Below, piece by piece: positions 33,308-43,899 of a DNA stretch of 64,000 bases. Under the pieces are notes generated by a model. It saw nothing but the letters and a program-made list of their open reading frames with translations. It ran no database searches and was not told the DNA's origin. Every line of letters begins with the position of its first letter. Within the stretch, counting starts at the first letter, position 1. The position numbers were made by a program, and so were the translations under genes. The DNA is from Aphelenchoides besseyi (Eukaryota > Nematoda > Chromadorea > Rhabditida > Aphelenchoididae), in assembly GCA_024699855.1 (NCBI GenBank), contig JAMPIQ010000003.1, forward strand, positions 9,734,001-9,798,000, given 5' to 3'.

Positions 33308-35030
33308 ATGCCGCTCAGCAACGTGAACATGGCCGCGACTATGTGGCGAACTTTGTTGCTCAAGGTTTGATTGTAAAGTTTTGGGTTTAAGTATCGACGA
33401 TTTCAGAACGTTTCACCGGCACTATCAGCTCGCACCTATTCGACTTCCGACTACTCGACGAATCTGAAAGAGGTGCTGTCACGCAAGATACCCGCTCATA
33501 ACAAAGAGGTGGTTGAGTTCCGTAAACAACATGGAAGCGATGTGATCCAAAAGATTACCGTCGATATGGTCAGTTAAATTATTGGTCTTTTGGTTATTTT
33601 ATTTGTGGTTTTAGGTCTACGGTGGAATGCGCTCAATGAAAGGAATGGTAACCGAAACGTCGGTTTTGGATCCGGAAGAAGGAATCCGATTCCGCGGCTA
33701 TACGATTCCCGAGTGTCGGGAGCATTTGCCGAAAGCATCAAACGGACAGGAGCCGTTGCCAGAAGCCATCTGGTGGTTGTTGTGTACGGGCGATATTCCC
33801 GACCAGAAACAAGTTCACGCCATCAGCAAAGAGTGGGCGAATCGAGCGAGTTTACCACAATACGTGGTTCAAATGCTTGACAACTTCCCAACGCATTTGC
33901 ATCCGATGTCTCAGTTTACGGCCGCAATCGCCGCGCTACAAAGCGAATCAAAGTTCGCCGAAGCTTATTCTAAGGGTGTTCATAAATCAACTTATTGGGA
34001 ATACACGTGAGTTCTCAAGTGCAAAAATTCCATTCAATTGGGTTTTAGTTATGAAGATGCAATGAATTTGCTTGCGAAATTGCCAATCATTGCCGCCACG
34101 ATCTACAAGAATCTTTATCGCGATGGAACTCAAGTTGCGGCCATTGATCCCGAAAAAGATTGGGCCGCCAACTTCAGTTCGATGCTCGGTTACGATGATC
34201 CGAGTTTCACCGAGTTAATGCGTTTGTATTTGTTTATACATAGCGATCACGAAGGTGGAAATGTTTCGGCTCACACTTCGCATTTGGTCGGTTCGGCGCT
34301 TTCGGATGCGTAGGTTTCAGTGCGTAGTTAACGTAATCAAAAAGTCATTTTAGCTATTTGTCCTTTGCTGCTGCAATGGCCGGTTTGGCTGGACCGTTGC
34401 ACGGATTGGCAAATCAAGTGAGTTGATTCAACCAAATGAATTAATCAAAAAGCTTTTTGCAGGAAGTTTTGATCTTCTTGAAGAGGTTGATTGCCGATGT
34501 TGGTGATGATTATACCGAAGACAAATTGAAAGATTGGATTTGGAATCATTTGAAGAGCGGACAGGTGCCTTTTTGTGTTCATTGATGGAACTCGTAGATT
34601 CAATTTTCAGGTTGTTCCGGGTTACGGACACGCGGTTTTACGTAAAACGGATCCACGTTACACGTGTCAACTCGAATTCGCTCTCAAACACATGCCAAAA
34701 GACAAGATGGTTAAATTGGTATCGGATGTCTACAAAGTGACTCCGAACATCCTATTGGAGCAAGGAAAAGCCAAGAACCCATTTCCGAACATCGACGCCG
34801 CATCAGGAGTTTTGTTGCAACACTATGGATTGAAGGAGATGAAGTACTACACTGGTAAGTTGATGGTTTTGTGTTTACAATTGTTCAATTGATCTTCAGT
34901 TCTCTTCGGCGTTTCTCGTGCCTTGGGATGTTTATCGCAGTTGATTTGGGCTCGAGGAATGGGTTTACCGTTGGAGCGTCCGAAATCGCACAGTACAGAG
35001 GGATTGAAGAAATTGGTCGGAGCTAAATAG
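33308..35030 (+). CDS. cts-1: Mitochondrial citrate synthase
   Basis: Condenses oxaloacetate and acetyl-CoA to citrate in the TCA cycle. The N-terminus ([20 protein letters not shown], then [15 protein letters not shown]) is a mitochondrial presequence. The mature part follows eukaryotic citrate synthase: [55 protein letters not shown]-type residues in [16 protein letters not shown], the catalytic His in [13 protein letters not shown], the second His in [16 protein letters not shown], and the catalytic Asp in [16 protein letters not shown]. The end is [19 protein letters not shown]. Length is about 470 residues. Introns are short. An AATAAA lies at about 35046, soon after the stop. Confidence 0.97.
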
Positions 35031-35419
35031 ATGGCTAGATGATTGGAATAAACGGAAATGAACAATCTTGATCATTTTACTCTTCTTGTTTTCTATTCTC
35101 TCAACATCTTTTCGTGCAAAACTCTTAGGGATTATTCATTGGTTTCCTTCTTTGTGTGTGTTTGATGGACTCATCTGTTTTCTATAATAAATTGGATTGA
35201 TTGAAAGATGAGGAGATTTTTCGAAATTTCAAATGCAAATTGCGCCGAAGAATTTTAAATGTTGCTATGGAGCGCGGGTGGCGCCGTCGAATACCATTTG
35301 AAAGAACAATGATCGGGATTATGTGAGTGCAATTGGACCGGGTCTCTTGGATGCAAATAGCTTTTGAAATAGTGACCTTTGTCGGAAGCAGACTGGTAAC
35401 AATATTTCAACGGTCATTC
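35031..35419. other. Spacer between citrate synthase and Ly6-type gene
   Basis: Holds the citrate synthase poly(A) signals (AATAAA at about 35046 and a second at about 35186) and then upstream sequence of the next gene. I see nothing else. Confidence 0.4.
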
Positions 35420-36034
35420 ATGAACAAGATGTTGAAGACTTGTGGTCTAACTATCTGCCTTCTATTTACGGTATTTGAACGTAAGTTAAGGTCGATTTGT
35501 TTAGAGTAATTGATTTTAGTCTCGAATGCTCTAAACTGTCTGCAATGTTCGGGATGGTACGGTGATTATCCGCCCGAGGAGCAGACGACCTCAACCTGCG
35601 ACAATTCGAACAACGCGTGTGCTACGACCAATTTCTGCGTTCGAATAATCGATCCAATCTTCAAGTATCGAAAATACAAAACGTACAAAGCCGACTGCTA
35701 GTGAGTTGAAGATAACCGGGTTTTTAATGCAATTTACGTAGCACTTCAACGACCTTTGTATCTCAAGCAACCTCAATAGCCATCGAAAATAACCGATGTT
35801 ACAATTTCACAGATGGTGGTAGTCCTCCGAAAACGTAAGTATTCGTCAATAACTAGAAATCGATCAATTGGTTTAGGTATCTCTATTGTTTCTGCAATGA
35901 CAAGGTAAATTGGGATCTTTACAACTATTCAAACACTTTTTTAGGACTATTGCAATGGAGCTACGGAGTTGAAAGCGTCGGTTATTGGAATGCTCTTTAT
36001 CGTAGTTATGAGTTATGTGGTCATTGCAAACTGA
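35420..36034 (+). CDS. Ly6/uPAR-type GPI-anchored three-finger protein
   Basis: A small secreted protein of about 150 residues. The signal peptide is MNKMLKTCGLTICLLFTVFE. The mature start LNCLQCSGWYG has the Ly6 CxxC, about ten cysteines follow, and the domain closes with CFCNDKDYCNG, containing the diagnostic CN. The C-terminus is hydrophobic (SVIGMLFIVVMSYVVIAN), as for GPI attachment. Such proteins act at the cell surface as receptor or ion-channel modulators; the partner cannot be told. There are four exons with introns near 40-45 nt. An AATAAA follows at about 36087. Confidence 0.82.
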
Positions 36035-36907
36035 ACATTCTTGTCGAAAAAACATCGTTTGTACATTAACTCGAACTTTTAAAGATAATAAAAGTTTGAT
36101 TTCTGGTTTGCAAAGTTCAACGAAACAAAGAACTCGATCAGCAACAAAAAGCTCCGTCTCTGTTTCCAATGATTTTTGATGCAAAACGAATTGAAGGTAC
36201 CACCAGTCGCTGATAATAGTCGTGGTTTTATCGTCGATCAAAAACTGTAAACGGCGAAACTAATTTTAGTTCATGGCTTATCTTCAAAGATCATCAGAGC
36301 AATTTGACCTTCTAATTGTAATTGATGGTCATTTTTGGATGGTGAAGCAAAAAATGAGCATCCACTGATTGTTGTTGGATTGATGATCTCGAAATTAAAC
36401 TCTTGGATCCATTGATTCGGCACATTTTTTACGACACCACAACATTTCTGCCGGAGCTCATGAGTTGCAAATGAAACGTGTGCAAAGTTGTATCGATGTT
36501 CTTTGCTCTTTTCCAATCGTCGAAGGCGGGCGCAATTGACAATCGATGTTGTTGATCGGAGTTGTTTGTGCGCTGTCCTTTGCCCCTCACACTTTTGCTT
36601 ACAAAAAGCGAAGTGGATGGCCGTCTTTTTCCGTAGCTGCTGCTCTAATGGGTCAGTGTTTGTGTGTTGTCTGTGAAAACAAGTGGATGTCTTCTCCATT
36701 TTCGGATTTCTGAACAAACAAACTTCTTTCTTCGGCCTTATTGCAACCATGCTTAGGTTCGTATCGAACGAACGGCGGCGACTCGGCGGCCAACTGCCGT
36801 TGTCTGGAGTTCGTCGTAGTCCTCAAAAGTCGGTGATGAGTTCGGAAAGTTTTTTCGGAGCGGTCGGTTTCTTTTTTGCTCGTTGATCTCCCTTAACTCA
36901 AAGAACA
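36035..36907. other. Spacer with one unexplained minus-strand frame
   Basis: Contains the Ly6 gene 3' end, then a minus-strand open frame of 159 codons (36750-36271). That frame has a protein-like C-terminal part (for example WIQEFNFEIINPTTISG), but no splice support, no domain I recognise and no poly(A) signal in the expected place. It may be a small real gene or chance. The last 200 bp is promoter sequence of the glycerol-3-phosphate dehydrogenase gene. Confidence 0.3.
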
Positions 36908-37201
36908 ATGAGTGGTCTGTTGAACGTGCGGAGATTCTCGGTGTTCCTCATTTCCAGACCTTATTATTCGACCTTAAGATTTGGCCCAAATTTTCGACAA
37001 TCTGCAACCTCACTGGTTAGTTTCCGCAAACGAGCTGAATCGTTGACTTGTGGTTTGAGTTTGTCCCACCAACAGCTTACAATCCATGGCGTGAATTTAA
37101 CGGTTTTTGTGCGTAAACTTGTTCAGATCGTGATTTGGTGATTTTTCCTGAGTTCAAATTTTCAGTTTTTTTATTCAAAACAAACGATCCGCTTGAACAC
37201 G
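36908..37201 (+). other. Alternative 5' exons of GPDH, mitochondrial presequence
   Basis: The ATG at 36908 opens 36 codons (MSGLLNVRRFSVFLISRP and on) ending at a gttagt donor after 37015. From the acceptor ttttcag at 37165 the next 12 codons are open and run in frame into the standard GPDH start at 37202. The leader has seven or more Arg/Lys, many Ser and hydrophobic residues, and no Asp or Glu, as expected of a mitochondrial presequence. The acceptor can equally serve trans-splicing for the cytosolic form. Confidence 0.5.
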
Positions 37202-38583
37202 ATGTCCCAACAGAAGAAGAAGGTCACAATCGTAGGATCGGGCAACTGGTGAGTTTGTTTCCTTTGAATTTGTTATACATTCTTGTATTTCAGGGGCTCA
37301 GCCATCGCGCGAATTGTTGGTGTCACAACCAAAGAGAATCCAAGCGATTTCGACAGCGATGTCATTATGGTAAAATTCAGTAGTTGTGATCATTACCGAT
37401 CGTGAATTTCAGTACGTGTACGAAGAGCAGGTCGAAGGCGGAAAACTGTCGGAGATCATCAACACTCAGCACGAGAACGTGAAGTATCTTCCCGGCAAGA
37501 AGCTTCCGGAGAACGTTCGCGCCGTCACCGATTTGGTCGAGGTAAGAGACACATTACGAATTTGTTGATTATTTTGTCGTTTCAGAGCTGCAAAGATGCC
37601 GACGTATTGATCTTCGTGGTCCCACATCAGTTTGTCAACCGCATTTGCGACCAATTGAAAGGCAAATTGAAACAAAACGCAGTAGCTATTTCGCTTATCA
37701 AAGTTTGTTTTGTTTTGTTGACTTAGTCAATTGCACGTTTTCAGGGCGTTGCCGTTGGAGAGGGCAGTGGAATCCACTTGATTTCAGAGATCATCAAAAG
37801 TAAACTGAACATCGAAGTTGCCGTCTTGATGGGCGCAAATCTGGCTCCAGAGGTTGCAAATGAGAACTTTTGCGAGGCAACAATCGGCACGAAAGACGTC
37901 GAGAACTTGGGATTGTCGTTAAAGAAGCTCTTTCACACCGACTACTTTCGCATCAACGTCGTTCAAGATGCTCACACGGTCGAACTCTGTGGGGCGTTGA
38001 AGGTAAGTCATTGGAAATCTAAAACTTGCAATTTTGCGACTCAGAACGTTGTTGCTTGTGCTGCCGGTTTCTCGGACGGTCTCGGATTTGGCGACAACAC
38101 AAAAGCGGCGATCATTCGTCTCGGTTTGATGGAAACTGTTCGCGTAAGTTATAGAGTCGAACGATTGTTTTGATTACAAGTTTTCAGTTTGTCGAACTTT
38201 TCTATCCGGGCAGTAAGTTCACTACTTTTTTCGAGAGTTGCGGAATCGCTGACCTCGTGACCACGTGCTACGGTGGTCGAAACCGTAAAGTGTGTGCTGC
38301 TTTTGCAAAGACTGGAAAGGTAAGCAAAGAGAATTAAACCTAAATGATAATTCTTTAGACTATTGCTGAGCTTGAGAAAGAGCTGTTGAACGGGCAATCA
38401 GCTCAGGGACCACCAACTGCAGCTGAGTTGTATCAAACGTTGGAGAAGCGCGGAGTCACCGATCAGTTCCCATTGTTTGTTGCAGTCCACAAAATCTGCA
38501 TCGGTGAATTGCCAGTCGACAAGCTCATCGATCGAATTCGTCATCATCCCGAACACAAAGTCAAGGTCTCAGATTTCTCTTAA
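37202..38583 (+). CDS. gpdh-1: Glycerol-3-phosphate dehydrogenase (NAD+)
   Basis: Interconverts dihydroxyacetone phosphate and glycerol 3-phosphate with NADH, feeding glycerolipid and glycerol synthesis. The nucleotide-binding loop is [18 protein letters not shown]. Further family blocks are [56 protein letters not shown], the catalytic Lys region [59 protein letters not shown], and [17 protein letters not shown]. Length is about 355 residues, normal for the cytosolic enzyme. The start MSQQKKK at 37202 gives the cytosolic form; an in-frame upstream leader exists (separate entry). Nematodes have two paralogues and I cannot tell which one this is. It converges with the ECH1-type gene. Confidence 0.96.
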
Positions 38584-38756
38584 TTCCTAATTGTGTCCCA
38601 AATCATAGTCAGATATCCAGTTTGTTGTTTCACTCTGTGTCTTCTATTTATCCCCGTTCTATGGGGTCTGTGTACTTGATTATATCGAAATAAACTAAGA
38701 ATTCTATTAATTGTTCAATAAACTTTTAATTTTACATGTGAAAGAACAGAATCCGA

Positions 38757-39874
38757 TTACAAGTCTTCGAATTCCGGTTTCGTTTTGTTCATCATCGACT
38801 GAGCGATTCGAATCATGTCTTCGGTTTGCAAGTGTGTTTGATTCCAACTAGCCATCCAATCCAACGACGAATCAATGCTGTGGTTACGAGCGTGATTCAA
38901 GGCCTAAAAACCAAGCTAAGAACACAATCAAAGAAGCCAACCAATTTGGATCCTTGAACGGCGATTGGTGACTTCGATGCAATTTCAACTGCTAATTTAA
39001 TAGCCGCGCGAACGCATTCACTACGACTGTCAAATATACGGGATACAAACCCTAAATCTTTGTTATCAAATGTCGGATTTAATGGTTGAGTACCTTGTTT
39101 TAGGGCTTCATCGGCCGAGAAGCTACGAGCGGTATACGTGATCTCGCGAGTCCAACTATCATTTCCGACGATCTTTTGAATGCGTTGCAACACTCCAACA
39201 TCAGCAGCAAGACCAACATCGATTTCCTAAAAACAAGAAAGTAAAAAGATAAAAGAAGAAAACAAACTTTGATCGAGAAAACCGCATCTTTCGATGCAAT
39301 TCGAATATCTGCAGCCGTAATGAGTGAAGTAGCAGCTCCAAAACAATGACTGTGAATTGCCGTGATAATTGGCTTTCGACAGCTCTCCAAAGACGTATAA
39401 CTCGCTTGGTATTTTTTGATAAGATCACGAATCGCAAATCCACGACGCCCAACGTCCTTGCCATCCGACTGAACGGTCTTCATCAGTTCCTAAAGACCAG
39501 TAGAAAAACGATAAGAACAACGAGAACTCACCGCTAATCCGAGTTTAAGATCAATTCCCGCACAAAAGCTTTGGCCATTTCCGCTGAGCACAATCGAACG
39601 ACACGACGAGTTACGATCGAGATGATCGAACGTTTCGTGAAGATCGCTGGAAAAAAATAAAACACAATAATAAGACTTCGACTTACCTCCATAGTTCGGG
39701 AGTAAACGCGTTTCGAGCTTTCGGTCTGTTCAGTTTAACGTGAACAACACCTCTGGCCACCTGTTCGATTTCGATGGTCGCAAATTTGGGAAATTCGGTG
39801 GAAACTGAGCGACTTTGAATTGCGATCGTGAATGACACAGTGCAACGATGAATTTGACGGCCAATCGATTGCAT
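38757..39874 (-). CDS. ECH1-type enoyl-CoA hydratase/isomerase
   Basis: A crotonase-fold protein closest to delta3,5-delta2,4-dienoyl-CoA isomerase, which moves double bonds during oxidation of unsaturated fatty acids. It starts MQSIGRQIHRCTVSF with a mitochondrial-type leader. Blocks are VVHVKLNRPKARNAFTPELW, SIVLSGNGQSFCAGIDL, KPIITAIHSHCFGAATSLIT, FSIKEIDVGLAADVGVLQRI, TYTARSFSADEAL, and the family's LGFVSRIF and ASWNQTHLQTEDM. The acidic residues of KEIDVGLAADVG are kept. The Asp that follows the oxyanion glycines in ECH1 (GGGVDL) is replaced by Ser (GAATSL). No peroxisomal SKL is present; the protein ends FEDL. Length is about 310 residues. Confidence 0.85.
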
Positions 39875-40233
39875 TTTGAAGGAAACTGAAAAGTGCAAAT
39901 GACAAAAAAACTCCAAACACGAACGGCCGTTCGGTCGCACAAACTACAAAGTTCGTTAGTGAATGGCAAAGTAGGTGGTTTAGTAAGATCTACAAAACAA
40001 AGTAAAGGACATAAAAGTTGTAGCAAAACTGAACGTTTGTCTTCTGCATTTTAAATCAAAAAAGTTTACGAACATTCGACTATCTTGTTTAACTATTTTA
40101 TGGTCGATTAGCAGTCAATTAAGATTAATGTTACAGCATCAGATTATGAATACCTTGTAGTTATTGAATGATAATTTAAGAAAATCTATTCAGAAGATAT
40201 GTCAACAAACAATGATCAAAGCAGTTTATTTGA
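39875..40233. other. Spacer between ECH1-type gene and nuclease remnant
   Basis: AT-rich spacer. It must carry the ECH1 promoter. I see no gene in it. Confidence 0.4.
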
Positions 40234-40799
40234 TCATTTGTCAGTTCTTGGATCCAGATTCTCAACAACCTCTTCCATGGAGCTTCCAACCATGTTGTTT
40301 TTCTTGTAGAGTTCGAAGTGCTAATAGATTCTGATTGGTCGAGCTATTTTGTCGCTTTCATCGTCGTATTCAAACGAAAAAACATTTGGGCATGTCGATC
40401 CCCTCCTTTCTTCACGTGTTCGTAGATTTTTGCTTCGTTGTTCTTCCACGCACTTATGTCGATGTGAAACAACCAACTGAAATCGTCACAATTTTAGTTT
40501 CACCTTTTCATTCAACGGAATGACGTTGCATACATGTCCCGAACCGCCCAACTGTTTGCCAATTATCTGGTGAGGCTCATCGTCTGGAACCACACCATGT
40601 TGCCAAACAAATAAACGGGATGTTTCAGTAACATCGGAACCATTGTCGAGACAGTCGGGATGAACTTCGACGTTTATGTAGATCTTTCGATCAACGATGT
40701 CCAATTCGAGTTGATGATTACGAAGATTACTTGCTTGTACAAATGCAGGCCTAAAGCGGGTTTCCTCTCGGATCTTCTCATAGTCGCTAAAATAGTTGA
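40234..40799 (-). pseudogene. Broken DNA/RNA non-specific endonuclease-like gene
   Basis: The upstream part reads DYEKIREETRFRPAFVQ and ends in PHQIIGKQLGGSGHVCNVIP, resembling the Endonuclea_NS_2 core (H-x-I-x2-x-LGGSG-x3-N-x2-P) known from bacterial secreted nucleases and some animals. The next recognisable segment (WLFHIDISAWKNNEAKIYEH) is in a different phase. A further segment (YDDESDKIARPIRI) is in a third relation after a run of six T, and a TAG stands in frame just before the final conserved stretch HFELYKKNN. One very short intron cannot explain all these breaks. I therefore call it a decayed copy. A signal-anchored exon at 41416-41237 may be its old N-terminus. Confidence 0.5.
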
Positions 40800-41236
40800 C
40801 ATTTAAAGATTAACTCGAGATTCGCAATTAAAAATTTGTAGTTGATGAAACGAAGAAGTCAGTAAAGAAACGCCATTTCATGTTCTGATATCAAAATGGA
40901 AACACAAAGTTATGGGAAAATCGAAATGTTTTCACGCGAAAATGTTCGCCCAAACGTTCGGTTATTTCAGATCAAACTCTTACACACACGCTCGAATACT
41001 AAAAGCTGAGAACTCAACCTAAGTCGTCGAATTGAATTGATGAGAGCAAGAAGCTGAATGAAAAGTACTCACTCAGCAGTCGAGCAAGAATAAGCGCATA
41101 GCGAAATACCGAAATCTTTTTCGGATTCACGTGTGGAAAAAGCTCATTGATTCATAGTTTTTTCAACGTCTAATCCTAAAAGTGATTACGTTACTCTCTA
41201 CTCTGAGTAGGGATCTGTTACAAAGAAAAAGTTGAC

Positions 41237-41416
41237 CTGAAGACTTTTAGATTGTAATCTAAGTTCAATGTCTAAAGTTGTTCTCGTCTGTGTAAGTCGT
41301 GGAACGTGAACTGAAGTTTCTTCTTCAGGCCAAAAACAACCGCCTTTAATTATGAAAGCAATCAATGCTAACAAAACCATTAGTTCGAACCGCCAATTTC
41401 GCTCAATTACTGTCAT
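41237..41416 (-). CDS. Orphan exon with signal anchor, possibly nuclease N-terminus
   Basis: The open frame starts MTVIERNWRFELMVLLALIA, a signal peptide or signal anchor, followed by about 40 hydrophilic residues to a good donor (gtcaac) at 41236. The phase does not join directly to the next plausible acceptor at 40799, so an exon is missing or the gene is broken. Same strand and order as the nuclease remnant. The protein is not otherwise recognisable. Confidence 0.35.
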
Positions 41417-42165
41417 TTCAATGGGTATCTCGGGAAACCTTCTGCACAGCAATTAGACTTACATAGCTTTTACATACAATGAATAATTTGCTACAAGAAC
41501 GCAATAAGCTTTCAATCAGAAACTAGACATCTCTATACTCAAAGTTATAACAGAACCACAACGAATAAAATGTTTGTTGGATGTGAAATCTTTCAATTTC
41601 AGAAGATTTGGATTAAAAGTTGTCAGTTCTAAACTAATCGATTAAAACTTGAAAGCTCATTTTTGTTCGCTGTTGAAATGAACATCTTGAGAAAGTTTCT
41701 CTTTTACTTGCAAGACTTTCTTTGAAGTTTATTCACTCGACGATTATTTTAGTAACTACTTTGCTAGACATCTTTTTGGAATATCATTTTAAAAGTTTCT
41801 ATTCTACTCAGATGCTTAAGAAAAGTATTGCTCGAATGTTGATGACAAGAAATCAAATAGCAAACAAGATGACCAATTGAATCATTTGAAAGTCTATTGA
41901 CTAACCAAATCCACTTGTTGCGCTGGACACGAGGACTGTGCGTCGAGAAGATGGAAAGAATTAAAGTGATTTTACTCATTGATCTTCACATTTACCGAAA
42001 ATGGAATCTTCTTTTGACCCGAAACCTCTTGACCGCTCTTTGCAAGAAGTGGAACCAATTCTCGTGTTTATTGTGTTCTTAGCTGTTTTCCCATTCCAGA
42101 ACAACTTCAATGTTCTGACGATGTTTCTGTTAATTGGTGCGTAAACTGCAGATTCATAATCCAAC
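41417..42165. promoter_or_regulatory. Divergent spacer upstream of the acid phosphatase
   Basis: AT-rich, with short open frames on both strands and no recognisable protein. It should hold the promoter of the plus-strand purple acid phosphatase. Confidence 0.35.
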
Positions 42166-43797
42166 ATGGACGTCGGAATTCGATGGCATGAAACGAAAGT
42201 TGTGACTTATCAGTTCGGTCTCTTAAGTAAGTGACTAATCTACTTACAGGCTCGAATTTGGTTTTTAGTTTTCACACATCTTCTTAAATTCACAATTGAA
42301 AGCTCGGTAGATAGTCGTAGTTTAACGCCAAGAGATCGGACAGCGTGTATAGATGGTCGGGTTTGTCATTTGGACAAAGATTATCTAGATTTCTTCGTGA
42401 TTGGCGACACGGGAGTTAAGTGAACAAACGCTTGTGCTCTTAATCGCTTTAGTTCTTTAGGTCTTGCATTGGACTTTGGCACAAATTATTTGAACTTTAT
42501 CAAAGCAACAGAACTTCAACAACGTTTGGCTCGGTCTATGGCCGATTTAGCGGGTCGACAAAAGCCGGAGTTCATAATAAACACGGGAGATAACGTGCAT
42601 TTTAACGGCGTTGATGATACAATGGACTCGAGATTTGAGGTAAAAGTGAAGCAATTGAATTACATGCAGTGGTTGTTTAGACGGTCTTCGAAGAAGTCTA
42701 TAGCGATGACCGCCTTTTAGTTCCATTTTATATGATTGCTGGTATGTTAGCAATGTTGCTAATTGACCCATTTTCTATTAGGAAATCACGATCATCTTGG
42801 CAACATTAGCGCGCAGATCGAATTCACAAAGTTTAGTAGTCGCTGGTAAGTTTTCTGTTGAAGTTGTTTTTCTTGACATTCGTTTTATTGGACATACCCA
42901 AAGCTTTACTACAAAGCTTCTTATTCGTTTGCTCATGGAACACGTTCTGTCGATATATTGTTCATTGACACAGTCATTTTATGTGGAAACTCGATTGACG
43001 TTGCTGATCGTTCGCTATTCTCGTGGCTTTTTGCACGACGCAGAGTGCCAAATCGACCGGATCAAAAATGGACAAACGAAGCAGAAAGACAATGGAAATG
43101 GATTGATCAACAGCTCAGAGATTCAGTGTAAGAGTGTATACACGATTCATAATACTTGTGTGATTTCAGTGCTGACTATCTGTTCGTTGTTGGCTACTAT
43201 CCAATTTATTCGATTACATTCAATGGAAACACTCAATGTTTGGTCGAAAAATTGGATCCCATGCTTCGCAAATACCAAGTCTCTGCATACATTAGTGGCT
43301 ACGATCACAACATTCAGTTTTTTCGAGTCGACAACACTACTGATCCGCAAGCGACAAGTCGCACCTACGGCCATCACTCAAGGCATAAAGAGAAGTTTGT
43401 TGGACGTCCGAATTATTATCGTCGAGGTGTGTCCACAATGCACTACTTGGTATCCGGAGCCGGGTCGAGACTCGATGGTTCAACAGCCAATTTGGATCAC
43501 GTACCAGTGGAACCAATCTTTCAGTTCGTATATTAACTCAATTCTTGTATCTTGAAATCTTTTAGTTTTCCGAAACGTCACGATATTCCTACGTGGAAGC
43601 GGATTTTCAAAGCTCCGGAGTTGGGTTATGGTGCAGGCGGTTTCGTTCGTTTTGAGATTCGCAACGACACTGCCGACCTTTACTTCTACGTTCGTGATTT
43701 GGAACTTCAATTCCTTGATTACATCAACAGACGTCCGGCAATTGCCGAATTGAAAGATCGACGACGAAAGAAGACACGAAAAAAGTCGTTGGTTTGA
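42166..43797 (+). CDS. Purple (tartrate-resistant) acid phosphatase, altered metal site
   Basis: Follows the mammalian ACP5 family from end to end: FFVIGDTG, NTGDNVHFNGVDD, RFETVFEEVYSDDRL, FYMIAGNHDHLGNISAQIEF, WYFPKLYYKASYSF, DILFIDTVILCGNS, FVVGYYPIYS, HCLV-equivalent QCLVEKLDPMLRKYQVSAYI, SGYDHNIQFF, MHYLVSGAGS. An N-terminal hydrophobic segment (QFGLLIFTHLLKF) may be a signal anchor. The C-terminus has an unusual basic tail (RRRKKTRKK). Three canonical metal ligands differ: GDxxY is GDNVH, the VxxH His is Tyr (VGYY), and GHxH is GYDH. The Asp of GD, the GNHD block and the last His are kept. Exon 1 to 2 includes one splice choice I could not settle (around 42415-42460). Normal ACP5-like activity is doubtful. 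Confidence 0.88.
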
Positions 43798-43864
43798 ATA
43801 GTTAGTCTTTAGTTTTCACTCAAAATGCCAAACACCATACGAGTACAAATACAATCATCTGTCA

Positions 43865-43877
43865 AATAAACTTTATT
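43865..43877. terminator. Back-to-back poly(A) signals of convergent genes
   Basis: The sequence AATAAACTTTATT is AATAAA on the plus strand followed after one base by TTTATT, which is AATAAA on the minus strand. It lies 68 nt after the acid phosphatase stop and 23 nt past the RRP7-like stop. The transcripts' 3' ends therefore overlap. Confidence 0.6.
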
Positions 43878-43899
43878 GAATAGAAAACAACGAAGACAC

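Noticed and set aside
35873..36241. 122-codon minus-strand frame antisense to the Ly6-type gene end
   Set aside because: It lies across known exons of the plus-strand gene, and its apparent acceptor has no usable in-phase donor upstream.
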